Positions 41,805 through 49,292 of a DNA stretch of 64,000 nucleotides are shown one piece after another. Within the stretch, counting starts at the first letter, position 1. Every line of letters starts with the position of its first letter. The stretch is from positions 27,089 to 91,088 of the forward strand of contig JBBAPK010000007.1 in assembly GCA_040400875.1 (NCBI GenBank), given 5' to 3'. The stretch is from PBB1 sp040400875 (GTDB taxonomy: Bacteria > Pseudomonadota > Gammaproteobacteria > Burkholderiales > Burkholderiaceae_C). A program made the translations under genes and the position numbers. The notes under the pieces were generated by a model. That model saw only the letters and a list, made by a program, of their open reading frames with translations. It was not told the DNA's origin and searched no databases.

Positions 41805-43457
41805 ATGCCACTTCCCAAGCCGCCTGCAAAACGTGCCGCCCAGTTGTCCGTGGTCGACTTTGAGACCCAAGTCGCACCTAAACCGAACAAGCGATCGCTG
41901 CCAACCCACAAGCCTGTTGAACTGGTATCGGTTGCCGAACTGCGGCCTGCAGATGCCCCCGTGACACAGCGTTCGGCCGCAGTGCAAGCGCCAGTGAAGC
42001 CGGCGTCCGTGCAACGCCCGGAGGCGAAAGTTCGCGCGTCCAAGCCTCGCGGCACAGGCCCGGCCAAGCTGTTCGTGCTCGACACCAACGTGCTGATGCA
42101 CGACCCGATGAGCTTGTTCAGGTTCGACGAGCACGACATCTATTTGCCCATGATCACGCTCGAGGAACTCGACGGCCACAAAAAGGGCATGACCGAGGTG
42201 GCGCGCAATGCGCGCCAGGTCAGCCGCGACCTCGACGCCTTGGCCGCGCACATGACGTCGCGCGACATCAACGGCATGAGCGAAGGGCTGGCGCTGGCGC
42301 GCACCGGCCACCGTGAAGCCGCTGGCAAGTTGTTTTTCCAGACCAACCTGGTGAACGTGACCTTGCCGGCGGGCTTGCCGCAGGGCAAGGCCGACAACCA
42401 GATCCTGGGCGTGGTGCAGGCACTGCGCGAGCAGCAACCCGGCCGCACGGTGGTGCTGGTGTCGAAAGACATCAACATGCGCATCAAGGCGCGTGCCCTG
42501 GGCCTGCCGGCCGAGGACTACTTCAACGACAAGACACTCGAAGACGGCGACTTGCTCTACACCGGCGTTCTGCAGTTGCCCAGCGACTTCTGGGACAGCC
42601 ATGGCAAGACCATGGAAAGCTGGAACCAGGGCGGCTTCACCTACTACCGCATCAGCGGACCCATGGTGCCGGCGCTGCTGATCAACCAGTTCGTTTACCT
42701 CGAAGCACCCGGCGCCGCACCGCTGCACGCCAAGGTCACCGAGATCACCGGCAAGACCGCGGTGCTGCGCACGCTGCGCGAATACACCCACGCCAAGAAC
42801 GCGGTGTGGGGCGTGACGGCACGCAACCGCGAGCAGAACTTCGCGCTCAACTTGCTGATGGATCCGGAGTGCGACTTCATCACGCTGACCGGCACGGCAG
42901 GCACTGGCAAGACGCTGATGACGCTGGCCGCAGGCTTGAGCCAAGTGATGGACGATCGCCGCTACACCGAGATCATCGTCACCCGCGTGACCGTGCCGGT
43001 GGGCGAAGACATCGGCTTTCTGCCCGGCACCGAGGAAGAAAAGATGGGCCCGTGGATGGGCGCGCTCGATGACAACCTCGAGGTGCTCTCCAAGACCGAC
43101 GGCGGCGCCGGCGAATGGGGGCGCGCTGCCACCAACGATCTGGTGCGCAGCAAGATCAAGATCAAAAGCTTGAACTTCATGCGCGGGCGCACCTTCCTCA
43201 ACAAGTTCGTGCTGATCGACGAGGCGCAAAACCTGACGCCCAAGCAGATGAAGACGCTGATCACCCGCGCCGGCCCGGGCACCAAGATCGTCTGTCTGGG
43301 CAACCTGGCGCAGATCGACACGCCCTACCTGACCGAAGGCAGCTCGGGCCTGACCTATGCGGTCGACCGCTTCAAGGGCTGGCCGCACAGCGGTCACGTG
43401 ACGCTCGCCCGTGGCGAACGTTCGCGGCTGGCCGACTTCGCCAGCGAAGTGCTTTGA
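41805..43457 (+). CDS. PIN-PhoH family NTPase/ribonuclease
   Basis: A 550-residue protein. A Pro/Lys-rich N-terminal stretch (1-85) leads to a PIN nuclease domain (KLFVLDTNVLMHDP, D93, then ITLEELDGHKKG). A PhoH-type P-loop NTPase follows with Walker A TGTAGTGKTLMTLAAG (about residue 362) and Walker B LIDEAQNLTPKQMK. Related PIN-PhoH proteins act as RNA helicase/RNases. This is the PhoH2-like form, not the short PhoH or YbeZ. A Rho-independent terminator precedes the start, so its expression may depend on read-through. Confidence 0.9.
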   Translation: MPLPKPPAKRAAQLSVVDFETQVAPKPNKRSLPTHKPVELVSVAELRPADAPVTQRSAAVQAPVKPASVQRPEAKVRASKPRGTGPAKLFVLDTNVLMHDPMSLFRFDEHDIYLPMITLEELDGHKKGMTEVARNARQVSRDLDALAAHMTSRDINGMSEGLALARTGHREAAGKLFFQTNLVNVTLPAGLPQGKADNQILGVVQALREQQPGRTVVLVSKDINMRIKARALGLPAEDYFNDKTLEDGDLLYTGVLQLPSDFWDSHGKTMESWNQGGFTYYRISGPMVPALLINQFVYLEAPGAAPLHAKVTEITGKTAVLRTLREYTHAKNAVWGVTARNREQNFALNLLMDPECDFITLTGTAGTGKTLMTLAAGLSQVMDDRRYTEIIVTRVTVPVGEDIGFLPGTEEEKMGPWMGALDDNLEVLSKTDGGAGEWGRAATNDLVRSKIKIKSLNFMRGRTFLNKFVLIDEAQNLTPKQMKTLITRAGPGTKIVCLGNLAQIDTPYLTEGSSGLTYAVDRFKGWPHSGHVTLARGERSRLADFASEVL

Positions 43458-43470
43458 GGCACGCAGCCCC

Positions 43471-44355
43471 TCAGAGGTCGACCTCGGCCGCTCGCCAGTA
43501 GCTCGCAAAGCGCGGCACGCCCGATGGGGTGTGACCGCGGTGGGTGTATGCGATCCAGCTGCCCACGGCGGGCGGATTTCGACGCTGCTCGTCGGTGAAT
43601 CCGGTGCCGATGCGGAATTCGATGCCCGCCGCGTTGCGCAAGCGCAGCGCACCCATCAGCCCGGCCAGCCGGCCACGTCCAGGTTCGATGTCGAGCACCT
43701 GCGCTTCGGCATCATGCAGCGGCTTGAGCTTGAGCACCGCCGTGCTGCGCCCGGCCACCCACGCCGCGTCGGCGCGGTGCAGCACCAGCCCTTCCCCACC
43801 GCCACGCACCACCGAATCGAGCCTCTGCTGCAACGCCGCGCGGTCGGCCATCACCTGTTGATCCACAGTCACCAGCGCGCTCGATGCCGATGCGCGCACC
43901 AGCGTCTCGATGCGAGCCGCGCGTTGCGCAAAGCCGCCCGCCGCACCCGGCAAGTCGAACACCATCAGCCGCAAAGCGCGCCACTGGGCGTCATCGGGCA
44001 CCAATCGTCGTGCGCTGGCCGACGTCACATCAAAGCGCCCTCGCCCGCCCCACAACTCACCGTCCAGTGCGGTGTCGGGCCAGCCCTCGGTGAACCAGGG
44101 TGGTGCGGCAATCGCCCGGCCACTGCGAAACCGCAGGCCGCGCCCGTCCCAGATGGCGCGCACGCCATCGAACTTTTCGCTCACCAGATAGCCGGTGGGA
44201 TCCATGTCGGCCGACGCCGGCGACAGCAGCTCGATAGCCGGCGCGCCGGCATCTGCGGCGGGGGTTCGCGCAGCAGCCCATGGCGCCACTGGCCACAGGC
44301 CGGCAACCGCCACCAGCGCACGGCGGCGAGTGACAAGGTTTTGGAAGTCAGTCAT
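43471..44355 (-). CDS. Exported ATP-dependent DNA ligase (LigE type)
   Basis: A 294-residue minimal ATP-dependent ligase. Adenylation motif I is SEKFDGVRA (K61), followed by ALDGELWGG (motif III region), GGGEGLVLH (motif IV) and VLKLKPLHD (motif V). An OB domain follows. The N-terminus TRRRALVAVAGL ... WAAAR looks like a Tat-type signal, so the enzyme is probably periplasmic, as reported for LigE proteins thought to act on extracellular or incoming DNA. The start at 44355 is chosen because it begins the signal peptide. Confidence 0.85.
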   Translation of the reverse strand: MTDFQNLVTRRRALVAVAGLWPVAPWAAARTPAADAGAPAIELLSPASADMDPTGYLVSEKFDGVRAIWDGRGLRFRSGRAIAAPPWFTEGWPDTALDGELWGGRGRFDVTSASARRLVPDDAQWRALRLMVFDLPGAAGGFAQRAARIETLVRASASSALVTVDQQVMADRAALQQRLDSVVRGGGEGLVLHRADAAWVAGRSTAVLKLKPLHDAEAQVLDIEPGRGRLAGLMGALRLRNAAGIEFRIGTGFTDEQRRNPPAVGSWIAYTHRGHTPSGVPRFASYWRAAEVDL

Positions 44356-44411
44356 GGCAGCACTCCACATCGTTGAGGAGCTGCCAGTGTGTTCAAGCCA
44401 CTGGACTTGAA

Positions 44412-44446
44412 ACATCCCCCTGAAGGGGTCGTCCCTTGGGGGGTGT
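44412..44446 (-). other. Nested hairpin between prpE and the ligase gene
   Basis: ACATCCCCC (44412-44420) pairs with GGGGGGTGT (44438-44446) with one G-T pair, and the loop itself contains AAGGG/CCCTT. There is no T run, so it is not a classical terminator. It may stabilise the end of the prpE message or be a small intergenic repeat. Confidence 0.45.
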
Positions 44447-44455
44447 GGAGCGTGC

Positions 44456-46351
44456 TCAGCCCACCAATGCCGCCCTGATCTGTCGCAGCGCGTCGGCGTC
44501 GTCCAAGGTCGTCAGGTCACCGGGATCACGCTGTTCGCACAGCGCCTGTATGGTGCGGCGCAACAGTTTGCCTGAGCGTGTCTTGGGCAAGAGGCCGACA
44601 AACAGCACGCGTGACGGTCGCGCAACCGCACCGATCCGGGCATCGACCAGTTTCATGATTTCGTCTTCGATGCGTCGGACTGCCGGCCCGGTGCCGGCCG
44701 CGGAGGCGTCCTTGAGCACCGCGAACGCCATCGGCACTTGGCCCTTCACCGCATCGGCCACGCCGACCACGGCCACCTCGGCCACGGCAGGGTGGCTGGC
44801 GACCACCTCTTCGATCTCGCGGGTGCCGAGCCGGTGGCTGGCCACGTTGATCACGTCGTCGGTGCGCCCGAGGATGAAGTGATAGCCGTCCTCATCGCGC
44901 AGCCCCCAGTCGAAGGTGTTGTAGACCCATCGGTCCGATTGCTGGGTCCAGTAGGTCTTGACGAAGCGCTCGTCGTCGCGCCACACGGTCTGCATGCAGC
45001 CCGGGGGCAGCGGACCGTCGATGGTCAGCACACCCTTGCAGTTCGGTGCGGCGAGTTCTTCGCCGCTGGCCTCGTCAAGGATGCGCACTCGGTAGCCATA
45101 CACGGCAAAGCCCGGGCTGCCCGGCTTGGCGCTCGCCTGCCCGAGACCCTGGCTGAGCGCGAGGATGGGCCAGCCGGTTTCGGTTTGCCAGTAGTTGTCG
45201 ACAACGGGCTTGCCCAGAGACTGCGAAATCCAGCTCGACGTGGGCACGTCGACCGGCTCGCCAGCCAGAAAAAGACGGCGCAGCGAGCTCAACTCGTATT
45301 GGGTGAGGTACTTCGGATCCGACTTCTTGAGCACCCTGATCGCCGTCGGCGAGGTGAACATGACCGAGACCCGGTGCCGCTCGACCAGACTCCACCACAC
45401 GCCGGCATCGGGCCGGGTGGGCAGCCCCTCGTAGAGGATGGTGGCCATGCCGGCGATCAACGGGCCATAGACGATGTAGCTGTGCCCGAGCACCCAGCCG
45501 ATGTCGCTGCCGCTGAAAAACGTCTCGCCGGGGCGGCCGTCGAAGATGTGCTGCATGCTCGCGGCCAGCGCCACGGCGTAGCCGCCGGTATCACGCTGCA
45601 CGCCCTTGGGCTTGCCGGTGGTGCCGCTGGTGTACAGGGTGTAACTCGGGTGCGTGGCGTCGACCCACACGCAAGGCACCACCGCATCAAGGTGTGCCTC
45701 GCGCAGCGCGGCGTAGTCCTCGTCGCGGCCCGGCACCAGATCCATCGGGCACAGACCGCGATCGACCAGCAGAACCTTGGCCGGAGGGTGCGCCGCCAGG
45801 CGCATGGCCTCGTCGAGCAGCGGCTTGTAGGCAATCACCTTGCCCGAGCGGCTGCCCGCATCGGCGCTGATGATCACCACCGGCTGCGCATCGTCGATGC
45901 GACTGGCCAGGCTGGCGCTGGCAAAGCCGCCAAACACCACGCAATGGACGGCGCCGATGCGCGCGCAAGCCAGCATCGCAAACACCGCCTGCGGCACCAT
46001 CGGCAGATAGATCAGCACCCGATCGCCATGCTGCACGCCCAATGACTGCAGCACCGCGGCCATGCGCTGGACCTCGGCATGCAGTTCGCCATAGCTGTAG
46101 ATCAACTCCTGATCGGTCTCGGATGAAGCCCAAATCAGCGCGCTCTGGTCGGCGCGTGCGGCCAGATGCCGATCGACCGCGTTGTGGCACAGGTTGGTCT
46201 GGCCGCCCACGAACCATCTTGCAAACGGCGGCTTGCTGTAGTCGCAGACCTGATCGAAGGGCCGGTGCCAATCAATCAAGCCCGCCTGCTCGGCCCAGAA
46301 CGCATCAGGCTCGGCAAGCGAGCGTTGGTAAAAACTCGAGTGGTCGATCAA
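44456..46351 (-). CDS. prpE: Propionyl-CoA synthetase (TTG start)
   Basis: About 631 residues, acyl-CoA synthetase family; it activates propionate to propionyl-CoA via propionyl-AMP. DHSSFYQRSLAEPDAFWAEQ at the N-terminus is typical of PrpE. The ATP motif is YTSGTTGKPKGV, then NYWQTETGWP, the hinge ILGRTDDVINVASHRLG, and the acylation-sensitive lysine region KTRSGKLLRR. TTG at 46351 with AGGAG six bases upstream gives the normal family start; a GTG 16 codons upstream lacks one. It follows acuI on the same strand. Confidence 0.93.
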   Translation of the reverse strand: MIDHSSFYQRSLAEPDAFWAEQAGLIDWHRPFDQVCDYSKPPFARWFVGGQTNLCHNAVDRHLAARADQSALIWASSETDQELIYSYGELHAEVQRMAAVLQSLGVQHGDRVLIYLPMVPQAVFAMLACARIGAVHCVVFGGFASASLASRIDDAQPVVIISADAGSRSGKVIAYKPLLDEAMRLAAHPPAKVLLVDRGLCPMDLVPGRDEDYAALREAHLDAVVPCVWVDATHPSYTLYTSGTTGKPKGVQRDTGGYAVALAASMQHIFDGRPGETFFSGSDIGWVLGHSYIVYGPLIAGMATILYEGLPTRPDAGVWWSLVERHRVSVMFTSPTAIRVLKKSDPKYLTQYELSSLRRLFLAGEPVDVPTSSWISQSLGKPVVDNYWQTETGWPILALSQGLGQASAKPGSPGFAVYGYRVRILDEASGEELAAPNCKGVLTIDGPLPPGCMQTVWRDDERFVKTYWTQQSDRWVYNTFDWGLRDEDGYHFILGRTDDVINVASHRLGTREIEEVVASHPAVAEVAVVGVADAVKGQVPMAFAVLKDASAAGTGPAVRRIEDEIMKLVDARIGAVARPSRVLFVGLLPKTRSGKLLRRTIQALCEQRDPGDLTTLDDADALRQIRAALVG

Positions 46352-46418
46352 AGCAGACTCCTGCGCCGGCAGATAACCCGCCGACTTTGGGTTTATCACG
46401 GCTGAGCGCTCGCGCGAT

Positions 46419-47396
46419 TCAGAGTTTCACCACCAGACGGCCGCGCACCCGACCGTCCATCAGGTCACGTGCGCGTTCAACGCACTCATCGAGCGCGATG
46501 TCTTCGACCATGTCTTCGAGCAGGTTGCGGTCGACCTCCTGCGCGAGCCGATCCCAGGCCTGGCGCCTGAGCGACAGCGGCGCCATCACGCTGTCCACGC
46601 CGGCCAGCGTCACGCCGCGCAGGATGAAAGGCATCACGGTGGTGGGCAGATCCGGGCCCTGCGCCAGACCGCAGGCGATGACGGTACCGCCGCGCCGGGT
46701 CTGGGCCAGCGCATTGGCCAGCGTGTGGCTGCCGACCGAATCGACCACCGCCGTCCAACGCTCTTTCTGGAACGGCTTGCCGGGCTGCGACAACTCAGCG
46801 CGGTCGATGACTTCAGCCGCGCCCATGCGCCTGAGGTAGTCGGCCTGATCCATCTTGCCGGTGGCTGCCACCACGCGGTGGCCCAGCCCCGACAACAACA
46901 TCGTGGCCACGCTACCGACGCCGCCGGTGGCGCCAGTGACCAGCACCTCGCCATCGTCGGACAACACGCCCAGACGCTCGAGCCTCATCACGGCGAGCAT
47001 CGCGGTGTAGCCGGCCGTGCCCAGCGCCATCGCCTGACGGGTGGTCAGCGTGCGCGGCAACTTGACCAGCCAGTCGCCTTGCAGGATGGCACGCTCGGCC
47101 AGACAACCCCAGCGCGTTTCACCCAAGCCCCAGCCGTTGTGAATGAAGCTGTCGCCAGCCTGCCAGTCGGGATGACGGCTTTCAAGCACCGTGCCCGCGC
47201 CATCAATGCCCGCCACCATGGGCCAGCTGCGCACCACGGGGCCGCGTCCGGTGATGGCCAGCGCGTCTTTGTAGTTGAGTGTGGAGTGGGCCACGCTGGC
47301 GAGCACATCGCCCTCGGGCAGCCTGGCCTCGTCGATGCGCTGCACCGACGCCAACACGCCCGAATCGGTCTTCTCGAGCAAAAGCGCCTTGAACAT
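46419..47396 (-). CDS. acuI: Acrylyl-CoA reductase (AcuI/YhdH-type MDR)
   Basis: A 325-residue zinc-free medium-chain reductase. LNYKDALAITGRGPVVRSWPM near residue 40-60 (given as NYKDALAITG and WPMVAGIDGAG) and GWGLGETRWG are typical of YhdH/AcuI. The NADPH-binding loop is VTGATGGVGSVA near residue 155. AcuI reduces toxic acrylyl-CoA to propionyl-CoA. The adjacent prpE makes propionyl-CoA, so the pair likely serves propionate, acrylate or 3-hydroxypropionate metabolism. Confidence 0.88.
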   Translation of the reverse strand: MFKALLLEKTDSGVLASVQRIDEARLPEGDVLASVAHSTLNYKDALAITGRGPVVRSWPMVAGIDGAGTVLESRHPDWQAGDSFIHNGWGLGETRWGCLAERAILQGDWLVKLPRTLTTRQAMALGTAGYTAMLAVMRLERLGVLSDDGEVLVTGATGGVGSVATMLLSGLGHRVVAATGKMDQADYLRRMGAAEVIDRAELSQPGKPFQKERWTAVVDSVGSHTLANALAQTRRGGTVIACGLAQGPDLPTTVMPFILRGVTLAGVDSVMAPLSLRRQAWDRLAQEVDRNLLEDMVEDIALDECVERARDLMDGRVRGRLVVKL

Positions 47397-47463
47397 GGAA
47401 TCTCCTTTTATGGATCTTTGATGTTCGCATCACCTCATTTCGGCAACCTGACGGCCACGCCGG

Positions 47464-47493
47464 TTGACTGCCGTGTGAACACTCGCCTATCCT
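47464..47493 (+). promoter_or_regulatory. Sigma-70 promoter of the NlpC/P60 gene
   Basis: TTGACT (47464-47469) and TATCCT (47488-47493) are 18 bp apart. The predicted start of transcription (about 47500) falls at or next to the ATG at 47501, and no ribosome site is visible, so the message could be leaderless. Confidence 0.5.
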
Positions 47494-47500
47494 GAACCGC

Positions 47501-48151
47501 ATGTTCAGTCGACGTCAGCCTCGCCCTTGTACACAGGGTCTCGGTGCGAGGCTCGTGCGCTGCGCCCAGTGCTGGCTCGTGGTGGCCGTGATGTGCCCGG
47601 CACTGGCGATGGCCGCCCCCGATGAGCGTCTCGATGCGGTGTCGCAGTTGCTGCTGGAGCGTGGCCTGATCCCCGCCGAATCAGCGAAACAGCCCGCCTC
47701 AGCGAGCCTGGCGCAGAAGTTTCGCGATGGCGCGTCCGACATGGTCATCACCGCCATGAACTTTCTCGACGTGCCGTACCGAATGGGTGGCTCAAGCGAT
47801 ACCGGCGGTTTCGATTGCAGTGGCTTCACGCGCCACATCTTCGAGATGAGTCTGGGTCTGGTGCTGCCGCGGCGGGTTGACGATCAGGCCAGCGCGGCCG
47901 GTTTGATCGAGGTCCAGCGAGATGAACTGCGGCCTGGCGACCTGGTGTTTTTCAACACCCTGGCGCGCACGTTTTCGCACGTGGGCATCTACATCGGTGA
48001 CGGCAAGTTCATCCACTCGCCGAGCAGCGGCGCCACGGTGCGTGTCGATGACATGCGCTTTGCCTTCTGGAACCAGCGCTACACCGGAGCGCGCCGCGCT
48101 GAACCGCCCAGCGTGCCCCCGGCTGCCGCCGACCCCGCTACCGGCCGCTGA
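47501..48151 (+). CDS. Exported NlpC/P60 (C40) peptidase
   Basis: A 216-residue protein with a signal-peptide-like segment (VRCAQCWLVVAVMCPALAMA, cleavage near residue 39). The C40 endopeptidase domain begins near residue 80, with catalytic C106 in GGFDCSGF, H160 in FSHVGIYIG and H172 in KFIHSPS. Such enzymes cut peptide cross-links or stems in peptidoglycan (Spr/MepS-like). It is a short form without extra binding domains. It is divergent from acuI. Confidence 0.88.
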   Translation: MFSRRQPRPCTQGLGARLVRCAQCWLVVAVMCPALAMAAPDERLDAVSQLLLERGLIPAESAKQPASASLAQKFRDGASDMVITAMNFLDVPYRMGGSSDTGGFDCSGFTRHIFEMSLGLVLPRRVDDQASAAGLIEVQRDELRPGDLVFFNTLARTFSHVGIYIGDGKFIHSPSSGATVRVDDMRFAFWNQRYTGARRAEPPSVPPAAADPATGR

Positions 48152-48199
48152 GAGCCGCCTCGCGCCACGTTGGCGGGTGCCAGACCACACAATGGTCTG

Positions 48200-49252
48200 A
48201 TGCTTGAAGGCGCCGCTCACCGACCACTGACCGACGGCCTGGGTCGACCCTTGCGCGATCTGCGCATCTCGGTCACCGACCGCTGCAATTTCCGCTGCAG
48301 CTACTGCATGCCCAAGGAGGTGTTTGGTGGCAGCCATGCCTTCTTGGCCCACAAGGAACTGCTGAGCTTTGAGGAAATCACGCGACTCGCGCGCGTGTTC
48401 GTGGCTCAGGGCGTGCACAAGATCCGTCTGACGGGGGGTGAGCCGCTGCTGCGAAAAGACCTTGAGCGTCTGGTCGAGATGCTCAGCCGCTTGCGCACAC
48501 CCGAAGGCCAAGCGGTCGACCTCACGCTCACCACCAACGGCTCGTTGCTGGCCAAAAAGGCACAGGCCCTGCGTGACGCCGGACTGAGCCGCCTCGCGGT
48601 GAGCCTCGATGCGATCGACGACGCAATCTTTCGGCGCATGAACGACGTCGATTTTCCGGTGGCCGATGTGCTCGATGGCATCCACGCGGCGCAGCGTGCG
48701 GGCTTCGCGCCGATCAAGATCAACATGGTGGTCAGGCGCGGCACCAACGACAGCCAGATCCTGCCCATGGCCGAGCACTTTCGTGGCTCAGGCGCCATCG
48801 TGCGCTTCATCGAGTTCATGGATGTGGGCACCACCAACGGCTGGCGCATGGACGAGGTGCTGCCCTCGGCCGAGCTCATCGCGCTCATCCATGCGCGCCA
48901 CCCGTTGCAAGCCTTGCAACCCACGCAGATCGGCGAAACCGCGCAGCGCTGGCGCTACCGCGACGGCGCCGGCGAGATCGGCGTGATCAGCAGCGTGACG
49001 CAAGCGTTTTGCCGCGACTGCAACCGCTTGCGGCTGTCGACCGAAGGCCAGGTGTATCTGTGCCTGTTCGCGCACCGCGGCCACGATCTGCGCGCGCTGC
49101 TGCGCGGCGGCTGCGACGACGAGCACATCGCCGCCACCATCGCCCAGATCTGGGCCGCACGCGACGACCGCTACTCCGAGCTGCGCGGCAGCAAAGCAGC
49201 GAGCCCGGACACGGGCGAGCGGCGCATCGAGATGCACTACATCGGCGGCTGA
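48200..49252 (+). CDS. moaA: GTP 3',8-cyclase
   Basis: A 350-residue radical-SAM enzyme that starts molybdenum-cofactor synthesis from GTP. The SAM cluster is CNFRCSYC (C29, C33, C36) and RLTGGEPLLRKDL follows. The C-terminal second [4Fe-4S] site is in VTQAFCRDCNRLRL plus CLFAHRGHDLR. The C-terminus IEMHYIGG keeps the essential Gly-Gly. The ATG at 48200 matches family length. It lies just after the peptidase gene and apart from the other Mo-cofactor genes. Confidence 0.95.
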   Translation: MLEGAAHRPLTDGLGRPLRDLRISVTDRCNFRCSYCMPKEVFGGSHAFLAHKELLSFEEITRLARVFVAQGVHKIRLTGGEPLLRKDLERLVEMLSRLRTPEGQAVDLTLTTNGSLLAKKAQALRDAGLSRLAVSLDAIDDAIFRRMNDVDFPVADVLDGIHAAQRAGFAPIKINMVVRRGTNDSQILPMAEHFRGSGAIVRFIEFMDVGTTNGWRMDEVLPSAELIALIHARHPLQALQPTQIGETAQRWRYRDGAGEIGVISSVTQAFCRDCNRLRLSTEGQVYLCLFAHRGHDLRALLRGGCDDEHIAATIAQIWAARDDRYSELRGSKAASPDTGERRIEMHYIGG

Positions 49253-49292
49253 GAGGCGTCCTTTGGGTCCAAAGGTCAGACCGACCAGCGCC

